64,000 nucleotides of DNA from Streptomyces sp. Ru71 (GTDB lineage: Bacteria > Actinomycetota > Actinomycetes > Streptomycetales > Streptomycetaceae): contig NZ_PQSS01000039.1 of the NCBI RefSeq assembly GCF_002920535.1, positions 1 through 64,000 of the forward strand, in the 5' to 3' direction. The notes below the pieces were generated by a model. That model was not told where the DNA came from. It was given only the letters and a program-made list of their open reading frames with translations, and did no database searches. This document shows, in pieces, positions 9,013 to 17,194 of the stretch (within the stretch, counting starts at the first letter, position 1; each line of letters opens with the position of its first letter). Both the position numbers and the translations under genes were made by a program.

Positions 9013-9932
9013 GCATCCGGGTCGGTCACGTCCACGGTGAACACGTCGCGGTCGAGGCCGCGAACGGTGTCGAGATCCTGCGGTACGTCTACCGCCCCGA
9101 CCCCGTGGCCTTCGAGTCCCGCAAGCCGTACGCGCACCCGCTGCGCACCCTGGCCGGGCACACGGTCACCGGGTACCGGCCCAGCGACCACCGCTGGCAC
9201 AAGGGCCTGCAGATGACGGCCAGTCACCTCTCCGGGCAGAACTTCTGGGGCGGCAACTCCTACGTCCACGAACAGGGTTACCTCGCCCTGCCCGACCGGA
9301 TCGGCTCCATGCGCCACGACGGCTTCACCTCCTTCGAGGCCGAGGACGAACAGCTCGCGCTCACGGAGGAGTTGACCTGGCTCGCGCACGGCGGACAGGA
9401 GTGGGCGCGGGAGGAGCGCGGCATCACCGTGCACTCCGTGGACGAGTCGGCCGGCAGCTGGGCGCTGGACTGGTCGATCCGCCTCACCAACCTGCGTGAC
9501 CAGCCGCTGCTGTTCGGCTCCCCGACCACCGCCGGCCGCGAGATGGCCGGCTACACCGGACTCCAGTGGCGCGGACCCCGCGACTTCACCGGCGGCCGTG
9601 TCTTCGGCCCGGGGGAGGAGGGGGCACAGAAGCTGATGGGGGCTCAGGGGCCCTGGCTGGCCTTCGCCGCGGAGCACGACGAGGCCGACGCCCACTCCAC
9701 GCTGGTCTTCGCGCACGCCCCGGAGAACCTCGACGAGACGTCCGCGATCCACGCCTCCCACTGGTTCGTGCGCAGCGAGCCCATCGCGACGGTCGCGTTC
9801 TCCTGGGCGTTCTTCGAGGAGTTCGCCGTGGCGCCGGGGGAGTCCTTCGGCTACCGCTACCGGGTGGTGATCGCCGACGGTGCCTGGGACCGCGAACGGG
9901 TCGCCGCCCATCTCCGGGGCCTCCCGTGGTGA
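9009..9932 (+). CDS. PmoA family protein (DUF6807-like)
   Basis: Product of 307 residues with the PmoA-family motifs RPYAHPL-like (KPYAHPLRTLAGHTVT), DHRWHKGLQ, FWGGNSY and GREMAGYTGLQWRGPRDFTGG. The name is historical: it is not the membrane subunit of methane monooxygenase. Members are usually found beside Gfo/Idh/MocA oxidoreductases in sugar-degradation loci, as here. There is no signal peptide. The GTG start overlaps the previous stop by four bases, so translation is coupled. The biochemical role of the family is poorly known. Confidence 0.8.
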   Translation: MSIRVGHVHGEHVAVEAANGVEILRYVYRPDPVAFESRKPYAHPLRTLAGHTVTGYRPSDHRWHKGLQMTASHLSGQNFWGGNSYVHEQGYLALPDRIGSMRHDGFTSFEAEDEQLALTEELTWLAHGGQEWAREERGITVHSVDESAGSWALDWSIRLTNLRDQPLLFGSPTTAGREMAGYTGLQWRGPRDFTGGRVFGPGEEGAQKLMGAQGPWLAFAAEHDEADAHSTLVFAHAPENLDETSAIHASHWFVRSEPIATVAFSWAFFEEFAVAPGESFGYRYRVVIADGAWDRERVAAHLRGLPW

Positions 9933-10660
9933 ACGACGTCCCGCCGCCGCCGCTGCCCGGCGCTGTCGGGCTGTCCCATCTGCGCGCCTACGACTGGGAG
10001 GCGGCCGACGGCGTCTGCGGCGGCAGCCCGCATCTGCACCTGGTGTGCACGGAGGCGTATGTCGTGACCGGCGGCCGGGGCGCGGTGCAGACCCTCAGCC
10101 CCGACGGCTACCGGGACATCCCGCTCCGGGCGGGCTCGCTGGCCTGGTTCACCCCGGGCACCGTGCACCGGATGGTGCAGGGCGGCGATCTGCGTGTCAC
10201 CGTGCTGATGCAGAACAGCGGGCTGCCGGAGGCCGGGGACGCGGTGTTCACCTTCCCGCCCGAGGTGCTCGCCGACCCGCAGGCGTACGCGGCCGCCGCC
10301 ACGCTCCCACCCGGCACCGGCCCCGCGGTGGAGGCGGCGGCCCGTCGCCGCCGGGACCTCGCCGTCGCGGGCTACCTTCCGCTGCGCGCGGCCCTCCTCG
10401 CCGGGGACGACGGCCCGTATCGCGCCTTCCAGCGGGCCGCCGCCCGTCTGGTGCGCCCGCGGGTGCCCGCCTGGCGCGAGCTGTGGCGCAAGGGTGCGCT
10501 CGCCGCCGCCGAGCGCACCGGCGCACACCTCGACGCGCTGGAAGCGGGCGAGCCCGCCTATCTCGACGGGGCGAGCGCGTACGACAGCGTCCCCGCCCGG
10601 CGTGCCGGTTTCGGGATGTGCGGCCGTCGGGACGAGTACCGCATCTGGGGTGAATGGTGA
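9929..10660 (+). CDS. Cupin-domain protein, third gene of the sugar operon
   Basis: Product of 243 residues. The N-terminal half is a cupin-like barrel: HLHLVCTEAYVVTGGRGAVQTL, then PLRAGSLAWFTPGTVHRMVQGGDLRVTVLMQNSG, with the second-motif Pro-Gly-Thr-x-His visible. The C-terminal half is helical and rich in Arg and Ala. The GTG start overlaps the previous gene by four bases. It may be an isomerase, epimerase or sensor of the same pathway; context supports only a shared carbohydrate function. Confidence 0.7.
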   Translation: MNDVPPPPLPGAVGLSHLRAYDWEAADGVCGGSPHLHLVCTEAYVVTGGRGAVQTLSPDGYRDIPLRAGSLAWFTPGTVHRMVQGGDLRVTVLMQNSGLPEAGDAVFTFPPEVLADPQAYAAAATLPPGTGPAVEAAARRRRDLAVAGYLPLRAALLAGDDGPYRAFQRAAARLVRPRVPAWRELWRKGALAAAERTGAHLDALEAGEPAYLDGASAYDSVPARRAGFGMCGRRDEYRIWGEW

Positions 10661-10971
10661 GTGAACACTGCGTGGCCTGAAGGGAAACGGCTCGTTCTGG
10701 TGCTTCGGATCGCGCCTGGCTCCGGTGTGGAACGGGCCGCCCGAATGCGACTTCTCGCCGCCACCGCTGTGATGACGTCACCCAAGGTCCCCCCGCATGG
10801 CCGGAATTCAGCTGCTCTGCTGCGGATATGAGGTCTTGCTACGAGTATTTTCAGCCAAAGTGATCCGTGACGCCCCGTGTTCGCGTCGACGCACATAGTG
10901 TGTGGGCGCCGCGTAGCCACACCCAGGGCACAGGGCCCTGCCGGGACTCGCACGCGGCGGAGGATCACTCC
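10661..10971. promoter_or_regulatory. Leader of the cyclodipeptide synthase-P450 operon
   Basis: This 311-base gap holds no gene. A locally AT-richer stretch at 10825-10868 is the best place for a promoter. An inverted repeat, GTGTGG at 10900-10905 and CCACAC at 10917-10922, could be an operator or hairpin near the transcript 5' end. A TGACGTCA palindrome lies around 10772-10779. None of these has been assigned to a regulator. Confidence 0.4.
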
Positions 10972-11712
10972 TTGACCACAGCATCCGTGCTGATGGCCGA
11001 CGTCTTCCAGGTCCAGCCCTACACCCCGCACTGCCGGGTCATCCACGACGAGGGCGCGCACGCCGTCATCGGGGTCTCTCCCGGCAACAGCTACTTCTCC
11101 GCCGGGCGGCTGCACGACCTCGCCCGCTGGGGGCTGAGCCGGTTCGAACGCGTCGACTTCGTCTACACCGACCTGTTCGTCGCCGAGATGTACGAGGCCT
11201 GCGGCTACGCCCCCGACGACGCCCGCCGCAAGGCCGTGAAGAACCTCAGAGGCGTGCGCGCCAAGGTCCGCGACGCGGTGGAGGCGGCCGACCCGGACGG
11301 CGTGCGGCTGCGCTGGCAGCCGATGTCGGCCCTGCGGGACAACGACGCCTACCGCGACATGCACCGCCGGCTCACCCACCGCCTGGCCGGCGACGACGAC
11401 TTCCGCGCCGTCTGCGACTCCCTCGTCAGCCGCTTCCTCGCCGCCCGCGGGGAGCCGGCGAACGAGCGGCAGCGCGCGGTGTGCCTGGAGTACGTCTGCG
11501 CGGAGGCCCCGCTCTTCCTCGACACCCCGGCGATCCTCGGCGTTCCGTCCTCGCTCAACTGCTACCACCAGCTGCTGCCCATGGCGGAGCTGCTGTACGC
11601 GCGCGGCGCCGGACTGCGCGCCTCCCGCAATCAGGGCCACGCCGTCGTGACCCCGGCCGACGCCGACCCGGCCGGATCCGTCCCCGCACCCGTCCAAGGA
11701 GCCGCCGCATGA
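10972..11712 (+). CDS. Cyclodipeptide synthase, probably cyclo(L-Tyr-L-Tyr) synthase
   Basis: Makes a 2,5-diketopiperazine from two aminoacyl-tRNAs. The 246-residue product has the family's hallmarks: nucleophile Ser36 and Asn39 in GVSPGNSYFS, Tyr174 and Glu178 in EYVCAEAPLF, and Tyr198-His199 in NCYHQ, placing it in the NYH subfamily. As I recall the M. tuberculosis Rv2275 sequence, long stretches match, including DEGAHAVIGVSPGNSYFS, RVDFVYTD, ARRKAVKN and LDTPAILGVPSSLNCYHQ; that enzyme makes cyclo(Tyr-Tyr). The start is TTG 10972, chosen because GGAGGA (10959-10964) lies seven bases upstream; GTG 10987 and ATG 10993 are less well placed. It overlaps the P450 gene by four bases. Tyr-Tyr specificity is inferred from similarity. 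Confidence 0.9.
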   Translation: MTTASVLMADVFQVQPYTPHCRVIHDEGAHAVIGVSPGNSYFSAGRLHDLARWGLSRFERVDFVYTDLFVAEMYEACGYAPDDARRKAVKNLRGVRAKVRDAVEAADPDGVRLRWQPMSALRDNDAYRDMHRRLTHRLAGDDDFRAVCDSLVSRFLAARGEPANERQRAVCLEYVCAEAPLFLDTPAILGVPSSLNCYHQLLPMAELLYARGAGLRASRNQGHAVVTPADADPAGSVPAPVQGAAA

Positions 11713-12908
11713 CCACCAGCGTCCAGACCCCGCCCCTGCTCGACTTCCCCTTCTCCTGGGACGGCACCCGGATTCCCGACGAGGTCGCCGCCCTGCGGGA
11801 GGCCGCCCCGGTGACCCGGGTGCGGACCATCGCCGGCGACGAGGCGTGGCTGGTGTCCTCCTACCGGCTGTGCCGGCAGGTGCTCACCGACGGCAGGTTC
11901 TCCCTGAAGGACACCTCCGCCCCCGGAGCGCCCCGCCAGTACGCCCTGACGATTCCGCCCGAGGTCGTGAACAACATGGGCAACATCACCGGCGCGGGCC
12001 TGCGCCGGGCGGTGATGCGGGCCCTGAACCCCAAGGCGCCGGGACTGGAGGAGTGGATCCGCGGCGAGGCCCACCGTCTCGTCGACGTGCTCGTCGCCGA
12101 GGGGCCGACCGCCGACCTGCGCGGCGCCTTCTGCGAGCCGTACTCCGCCGGGATGCACTGCCACATCCTCGGCATCCCGCAGACCGAGGCACCCGCGTTC
12201 CTGCGCAGCCTCGACATCGCCTTCATGAACTCCCCGTGCCCCGTCACCGGCGCGAAGGTCAACTGGGACCGGGACATCGCCCGGATGACCGGCCTGATGA
12301 ACCACCCCGGGACCGGCGGGCTCATGGGGGAGCTGGCCGAGCTGCGCGGGGACCCGGAGTACGCCCACCTCACCGACGAGATGCTCGCCACCGTCGGCGT
12401 CACCCTGTTCGGCGCCGGAGTGATCTCCACCTCCGGCTTCCTCGCCATGGCCCTGGTCCATCTGCTCACCCACCCCGAGCTGTGGGACCTGCTGCGTGAG
12501 CGGCCCGAGGTGACCGGCGCGGCCGTGGAGGAACTGCTGCGGGTCAACCTGTCCATCGGGGACGCGCTGCCCAGGATCGCCCTGGAGGACGTCCGCCTGG
12601 GCGATGTGCGGGTGCGTGCGGGAGAGCTGGTGCTGGTGCTCGTCGAGGGCGCCAACTTCGACCCCGAGCGCTTCCCCGACCCGCACCGCTTCGACGTCGG
12701 GCGTCCCAACGCCGCCGACCATCTCTCCTTCGGCGGCGGCTCCCACTACTGCCCCGCCACCGCACTCGGCCGCCGTCACGCCGAGGTCGCCCTGGAGGTG
12801 CTCGCCGAGCGGCTGCCGCACCTCGCGCTGGCCGTGCCCGCGGGGCAACTGGTGTGGCGCACGGGCTTCATGAAGCGCATCCCCGAGCGGCTGCCCGTCA
12901 TCTGGTAA
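11709..12908 (+). CDS. Cytochrome P450 of the CYP121 type, probable cyclo(Tyr-Tyr)-modifying enzyme (mycocyclosin synthase-like)
   Basis: Haem monooxygenase of 399 residues, expected to act on the product of the coupled cyclodipeptide synthase. The haem-binding Cys348 lies in FGGGSHYCPATALGRR. Compared with M. tuberculosis CYP121 as I recall it, many blocks match: AWLVSSY, PPEVVNNMGNI, FGAGVIST, EGANFDPE and RIPERLPV, with the substrate-pocket Asn85, Phe168, Trp182 and Ser237 equivalents kept. CYP121 joins the two tyrosine rings of cyclo(Tyr-Tyr) to give mycocyclosin. Two pocket positions differ: Met388 and Lys389 replace Gln385 and Arg386. Ala350 replaces the usual Gly two residues after Cys. 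No ferredoxin gene is adjacent, so electrons must come from partners elsewhere. Confidence 0.9.
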   Translation: MTTSVQTPPLLDFPFSWDGTRIPDEVAALREAAPVTRVRTIAGDEAWLVSSYRLCRQVLTDGRFSLKDTSAPGAPRQYALTIPPEVVNNMGNITGAGLRRAVMRALNPKAPGLEEWIRGEAHRLVDVLVAEGPTADLRGAFCEPYSAGMHCHILGIPQTEAPAFLRSLDIAFMNSPCPVTGAKVNWDRDIARMTGLMNHPGTGGLMGELAELRGDPEYAHLTDEMLATVGVTLFGAGVISTSGFLAMALVHLLTHPELWDLLRERPEVTGAAVEELLRVNLSIGDALPRIALEDVRLGDVRVRAGELVLVLVEGANFDPERFPDPHRFDVGRPNAADHLSFGGGSHYCPATALGRRHAEVALEVLAERLPHLALAVPAGQLVWRTGFMKRIPERLPVIW

Positions 12909-12925
12909 CTGCTGCCGCACCGACC

Positions 12926-12952
12926 CGGCCGGCGGCCCCGCGCCGCCGGCCG
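12926..12952. terminator. Bidirectional hairpin between P450 and a convergent small membrane-protein gene
   Basis: A perfect 10-bp stem, CGGCCGGCGG (12926-12935) with CCGCCGGCCG (12943-12952), has a 7-base loop. It sits in the 55-base convergent gap. It lacks a T tract, as many Streptomyces terminators do. Confidence 0.65.
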
Positions 12953-12963
12953 CAGCCGGTCGG

Positions 12964-13290
12964 TCAGGCGTGCCGGTGCGGCCGGTGCATCATGTCGTGC
13001 AGCGTCGTCCTGTCGTCCGCGTCGTCCGCGTCGTCCGCCGTCCCGACGCCGCGCGGCGCCCGGCGACGGCGGTGGACCGCACCGCTCATCATCGCCAGCG
13101 CCAGACAGAAGATCAGCGCCAGCGCCAGGCCCGAGCTGAACAGCGCCAGCCCGTTCATCGTCGCGATGTGATGGTCGAGCACGGACACGGGGTACTGCGG
13201 TCCGCCGCCCAGGTTGCCCGCGATCGCCAGCACCGTGAAGGCCACCGTGGCCGCGAGGAGGAGGAGTCCGAGCAACAGCATGCGAGTCAT
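12964..13290 (-). CDS. Small two-helix membrane protein, unknown function
   Basis: Product of 108 residues with two membrane segments (about 3-25 and 45-70), then a basic RRRR stretch and an Asp-rich, His-ending tail (DDADDADDR, HRPHRHA). I do not recognise a family. The ATG at 13290 follows GGGGAG in the coding direction, and the hydrophobic pattern supports a real gene. It diverges from polX across 81 bases. The acidic and His-rich tail could bind metal, but this is speculation. Confidence 0.65.
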   Translation of the reverse strand: MTRMLLLGLLLLAATVAFTVLAIAGNLGGGPQYPVSVLDHHIATMNGLALFSSGLALALIFCLALAMMSGAVHRRRRAPRGVGTADDADDADDRTTLHDMMHRPHRHA

Positions 13291-13371
13291 CTCCCCGAAG
13301 AGGGCGGAAGAGTGGTGCCACCGTCGCGGGTACCCCCTGACGCCGCCGCGTACCGCACCTACCCTGGAGGT

Positions 13372-15111
13372 GTGGCTCGTTCCAACGACGAGGTCGCCGC
13401 GCTGTTCCAGGAATACGCGGACCTGATCTCGATCACCGGGGGAGACGCGTTCCGGGCACGTGTCTACGAGAAGGCTGCCCGCGCGATCGGCGGACACCAC
13501 GCCGACGTGGCCGGCCTGGACGTCAAAGGGCTCCAGGAGATCCCCAACGTCGGCAGGTCGATCGCCGAGAAGATCACCGAGTACTTCCGCACCGGCTCCG
13601 TCGCCGCCGTGGAGGAACTGCGCGCCCGCATCCCGGCCGGCGTGCGGCGGCTGACGGCCATCCCCACCCTCGGCCCGAAGAAGGCCCTGGTCCTGTACGA
13701 GGAGCTGGGCATCTCCTCCGTCGAGGAGCTGACCGAAGCCATCCAAGGCGAACGGCTGCGCGACCTCAAGGGCTTCGGCCCCAAGACCGAGCAGAACATC
13801 CTGCACGGCATCGAACTGCTGCGGTCCGCCGGCGACCGCGTCCTGCTCGACGTCGCCCTCGACCTCGCCACCGACATCGTCGCCGTCCTCTCCGGCACGG
13901 CCGGCTGCGGCCGCTGCGCCTACGCCGGCTCCCTGCGCCGTGTGAAGGAGACCATCGGCGACCTCGACGTCCTCGCCGCGGCCGACGACTCCGGCCCGCT
14001 GATGAAGGCGTTCACCGAGCTGCCGTACGCGGACGAGGTCATCGCGCACGGCACGACCAAGACGTCGATCCGCACCACCAAGGGCCTCTCCGTCGACCTG
14101 CGCGTCGTACCGCCCGACTCCTGGGGAGCCGCCCTGCAGTACTTCACGGGCTCCAAGGCGCACAACATCCGCACCCGCGAACGCGCCGTGCACCACAAAC
14201 TCAAGCTGTCCGAGTACGGGCTGTTCGACGCGGAGAGCGGCGAGAAGATCGTCTCCGAGACCGAGGAGGAGGTCTACGCCCGCCTCGGCCTGCCGTGGAT
14301 CCCGCCGACCCTGCGCGAGGACCGCGGCGAGATCGAGGCCGGGCTGCGCGGCGAACTGCCCGACCTGGTCACCGAGGCCGATCTGCGCGGCGACCTGCAC
14401 ACCCACACCGACCTCACCGACGGTCTCGCCCCGCTCCAGGAGATGGTCGCCGCGGCCGCCGAACGCGGCTACGCCTACTACGCGATCACCGACCACGGCC
14501 CCGACATGGCCATGCAGCGCATGACCGACGAGCGGATGCTCGCCCAGCGCGAGCGCGTCCGGGAACTCGACGGCACCTACGGCAAGGGCCGGGGCATGCG
14601 GCTGCTGCACGGCGCCGAACTCAACATCGGCCCCGACGGCGACGTGGACTGGCCGGCGGAATTCCTGGCCGGCTTCGACCTGTGCGTGGCCTCCGTGCAC
14701 TCCCACTTCACCCAGGACCGCGCCGCCATGACCCGGCGGCTCGTACGCGCCTGCGAGAATCCCTACGTCGACATCATCGGCCACCCCACCACCCGCCTCA
14801 TCGGCAGACGCCCCGGGATCGACGCCGACCTGGACGCGGTCTTCGCCGCCTGCGCCCGCACCGGCACCGCGCTGGAGATCAACGCCCACCCCGACCGGCT
14901 CGACCTGCGCGACGAGGACATCCTGCGGGCCAAGCGGCACGGCGTGAAGTTCGCCGTGAACAGCGACGCCCACTCCACCCTGCACCTGGCCAACATGCGC
15001 TACGGCATCGGCACCGCCCAGCGCGGCTGGCTCACCGGGGACGACGTGATCAACACCTGGCCGCTGACCCGGCTGCGCCGCTTCCTGCGGCAGGGCCGCC
15101 CGGCACGCTGA
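13372..15111 (+). CDS. polX: DNA polymerase X family protein with PHP domain
   Basis: Repair polymerase of 579 residues with a C-terminal PHP nuclease domain. It has an N-terminal 8-kDa-like region with helix-hairpin-helix motifs (LQEIPNVGRSIAEKI, LTAIPTLGPKKA, LKGFGPKTEQNI), the nucleotidyltransferase signature AGSLRR with GDLDVL and the catalytic aspartates, then VDLRVV. The PHP part shows DLHTHTDLTDG, ITDHGPDM, GAELNI, HSHFTQ and NSDAHS metal-ligand motifs. This is the PolX arrangement of bacterial base-excision or gap-filling repair with 3'-5' exonuclease. The GTG start has GGAGG almost abutting it (one base between), an unusually short spacing, but the N-terminus fits the family. Confidence 0.93.
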   Translation: MARSNDEVAALFQEYADLISITGGDAFRARVYEKAARAIGGHHADVAGLDVKGLQEIPNVGRSIAEKITEYFRTGSVAAVEELRARIPAGVRRLTAIPTLGPKKALVLYEELGISSVEELTEAIQGERLRDLKGFGPKTEQNILHGIELLRSAGDRVLLDVALDLATDIVAVLSGTAGCGRCAYAGSLRRVKETIGDLDVLAAADDSGPLMKAFTELPYADEVIAHGTTKTSIRTTKGLSVDLRVVPPDSWGAALQYFTGSKAHNIRTRERAVHHKLKLSEYGLFDAESGEKIVSETEEEVYARLGLPWIPPTLREDRGEIEAGLRGELPDLVTEADLRGDLHTHTDLTDGLAPLQEMVAAAAERGYAYYAITDHGPDMAMQRMTDERMLAQRERVRELDGTYGKGRGMRLLHGAELNIGPDGDVDWPAEFLAGFDLCVASVHSHFTQDRAAMTRRLVRACENPYVDIIGHPTTRLIGRRPGIDADLDAVFAACARTGTALEINAHPDRLDLRDEDILRAKRHGVKFAVNSDAHSTLHLANMRYGIGTAQRGWLTGDDVINTWPLTRLRRFLRQGRPAR

Positions 15112-15203
15112 CCCGGCGTGTGCGCGGGCCGACCGCCGGGTACCCGGCCGCACGTCCGGCCCGCCGCCGTGAGCGGCGGACGTCGGAAGGAGGCGCAGAG
15201 CCC

Positions 15204-15845
15204 ATGGAGTTTCGTGACCGCACCCAGGCCGGTCGGGAACTGGCCGAGCAACTGCGCATCCGGCAGGACAAGGGCGCCCTGGCGCACCCCCTCGTCCTCG
15301 CACTGCCCCGCGGCGGCGTCCCCGTGGCCCGCGAGGTGGCCCGCGCCCTCGGCGCCCCTCTCGACGTGCTCGTCGCCCGCAAGATCGGAGCGCCCTTCCA
15401 GGAGGAACTCGGGGTCGGGGCGCTGGCCGGCGACGACCCGCCGCTGTTCGACGAATGGGCGCTCAAACGCATGGGCCTCACCCACGAGGCGCTCGCGGGC
15501 ACGGTGCGGCGCGAGCGCGCCGAACTGCGCCGCCGCGAGCACCTCTACCGGGGCGGTCGCCCGGCCCTGGACCTGACCGGGCGCACCGTGATCGTCGTCG
15601 ACGACGGGCTCGCCACCGGCGCGACCGCGCGCGCCGCCGTCCGCTGGGCCCGCCGCCAGGGACCGGAACGCGTCGTCCTCGCCGTGCCGGTGGCCGCCCC
15701 CGAGTCCGCCGAGCTGCTCTCCCGGGAGGTCGACGAGGTGGTGTGCCTGTACCGGCCGGCCGACTTCCGCGCCGTCGGCCTGTGGTACGAGGACTTCGAG
15801 CAGCTCACCGACGCGGACGTGCTCGACGCCCTGCGGGAGGGGTGA
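15204..15845 (+). CDS. Phosphoribosyltransferase-domain protein
   Basis: Product of 213 residues with the type I PRTase fold. The PRPP loop is visible as VIVVDDGLATGATARAA, with an upstream LALPRGGVPVAREVA motif and the family-specific VLVARKIGAPFQEELGVGALAG. Proteins of this kind often sit near universal stress proteins in actinobacteria, and their base substrate is unknown. The ATG follows GGAAGGAGG at 15185-15193. It starts a run of closely spaced plus-strand genes ending with RtcB. Confidence 0.85.
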   Translation: MEFRDRTQAGRELAEQLRIRQDKGALAHPLVLALPRGGVPVAREVARALGAPLDVLVARKIGAPFQEELGVGALAGDDPPLFDEWALKRMGLTHEALAGTVRRERAELRRREHLYRGGRPALDLTGRTVIVVDDGLATGATARAAVRWARRQGPERVVLAVPVAAPESAELLSREVDEVVCLYRPADFRAVGLWYEDFEQLTDADVLDALREG

Positions 15846-15850
15846 GCCAG

Positions 15851-16723
15851 GTGACCGGCGTTGCGCCCCGCGCCGTGCTCGCCGGCGTCGACGACACCTC
15901 GGACGCCTGGCTCGCCGCGGACTGGGCCGCCACCGAGGCGGATCTGCGCGGCACCGGTCTGCGCCTGCTGCACGCCGTCGGCCCGGGCAGCCCGGCCGGG
16001 GAGGGCGCCGACGCGCGCGTCCTGGACGCGGCCGCCTCCGTCCTCGACGACGCCGTGGCCCGTATCGCCGCCGGCCACCCCGGCCTTCCCCTGGAGACCG
16101 CGCTCGCCCACGACCGGCCCGCCGAGGCCCTCATCGACGCCGCGCGCGACGCCGACCTGATCGTCGTCGGCACGCGCGGGCGCGGCGGCTTCTCCGGACT
16201 GCTGCTGGGCTCGGTGAGCCTGCGCACCGCCGCGCACGCCAACCGGCCGGTCGTCGTCGCGCGCGGGCACACCGAGAGGGCCGCCCACGGCAGCGTCGTC
16301 GTCGGCGTCCGCGACGAACGGGACACCGACGCCGTACGGTTCGCGCTCGCCGAGGCACGGCTGCGCGGCGTCGAGGTGCGGGTGGTGCACGCCTGGATGC
16401 CGCTGGCGCGGGCCGGTCTGGTGGTGCCCCAGGTCAGCCGGATCGACGACGAACAGCACATCCGCACCCGCGTGCTCGAACACGCCGCCCGGCCCCTCGC
16501 CGAGTATCCGCAGGTCCGGGCCGACACCGACCTCGTCATCGGCTCCCCGGCGGCCGTCCTCGTGGAGGCGTCCGCACGGGCCGGCCTGGTCGTCGTCGCC
16601 CGGCATCCGCCCGCCGGCCGGTTCGCGCTGCGCCTGGGCAGCGTGGTGCACGCGGTGCTGCACCACGCCGAGTGCCCGGTCGCCGTCGTACCCACCCTGG
16701 CGGCGGCGGAGGAGGAGACCTGA
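15851..16723 (+). CDS. Universal stress protein, two UspA domains
   Basis: Product of about 290 residues with tandem UspA folds. Each repeat ends in the ATP-binding-type motif: VVGTRGRGGFSGLLLGSVS in the first, and VVVARHPPAGRFALRLGSV in the second, which is less canonical. Such proteins bind ATP and help survival in hypoxia or stationary phase. GTG 15851 was preferred because GGGAGG lies about ten bases upstream; GTG 15842, which overlaps the previous stop, is an alternative. It lies in a stress-type run with the phosphoribosyltransferase, PPOX and RtcB genes. Confidence 0.88.
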   Translation: MTGVAPRAVLAGVDDTSDAWLAADWAATEADLRGTGLRLLHAVGPGSPAGEGADARVLDAAASVLDDAVARIAAGHPGLPLETALAHDRPAEALIDAARDADLIVVGTRGRGGFSGLLLGSVSLRTAAHANRPVVVARGHTERAAHGSVVVGVRDERDTDAVRFALAEARLRGVEVRVVHAWMPLARAGLVVPQVSRIDDEQHIRTRVLEHAARPLAEYPQVRADTDLVIGSPAAVLVEASARAGLVVVARHPPAGRFALRLGSVVHAVLHHAECPVAVVPTLAAAEEET

Positions 16724-16724
16724 G

Positions 16725-17168
16725 GTGCCCGCCATGGACGAGCACGAGGCACGCAGGCGGTTCGCCGATGCCCGCGTGGCCCGGCTCGCCACCGTGGACG
16801 CGGCAGGCCACCCGCACCTGGTGCCCGTCGTGTTCGCCGCCGACGGCGACCGGATCGTCACCGCCGTCGACCGCAAACCCAAGTCCACGCAGCGGCTCAA
16901 ACGGCTGCGCAACATCGCCGCCCACCCGGCGGTCAGCCTGCTCGCCGACGCCTACGACGAGGACTGGGACCGGCTGTGGTGGGTGCGCGCCGACGGAGGC
17001 GCCCACACCGTGCCGGCCGGCACCGACGACGCCGCGGCACGCGCGGAGCACACCGGGGCGATCACCCTGCTGCGCCGCAAGTACCCCCAGTACGCCACCC
17101 GCCCCCCGGACGGCCCGGTCATCCTGGTCACCGTCGCCCGCTGGACCGGGTGGCAGGCCACCGGCTGA
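16725..17168 (+). CDS. PPOX-class F420/FMN-dependent oxidoreductase (TIGR03668-like)
   Basis: Product of 147 residues with the split-barrel flavin-binding fold. The N-terminal block RRFADARVARLATVDAAGHPHLVPVVFA and KPKSTQRLKRLRNIAAHPAVSLL match the F420-type PPOX subfamily, ending ILVTVARWTGWQATG. Actinobacterial members reduce or oxidise substrates with the deazaflavin F420; the substrate here is unknown. Its GTG overlaps the preceding stop region, with GGAGGAGGAG upstream. ATG 16734 is an alternative start. Confidence 0.82.
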   Translation: MPAMDEHEARRRFADARVARLATVDAAGHPHLVPVVFAADGDRIVTAVDRKPKSTQRLKRLRNIAAHPAVSLLADAYDEDWDRLWWVRADGGAHTVPAGTDDAAARAEHTGAITLLRRKYPQYATRPPDGPVILVTVARWTGWQATG

Positions 17169-17194
17169 GACCTCACAGCGGCGCGGAGGCCGCC

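Noticed and set aside
12964..15303. A 779-residue minus-strand frame
   Set aside because: Most of it is a shadow of polX on the other strand. Only its last 108 residues form a believable small membrane protein.
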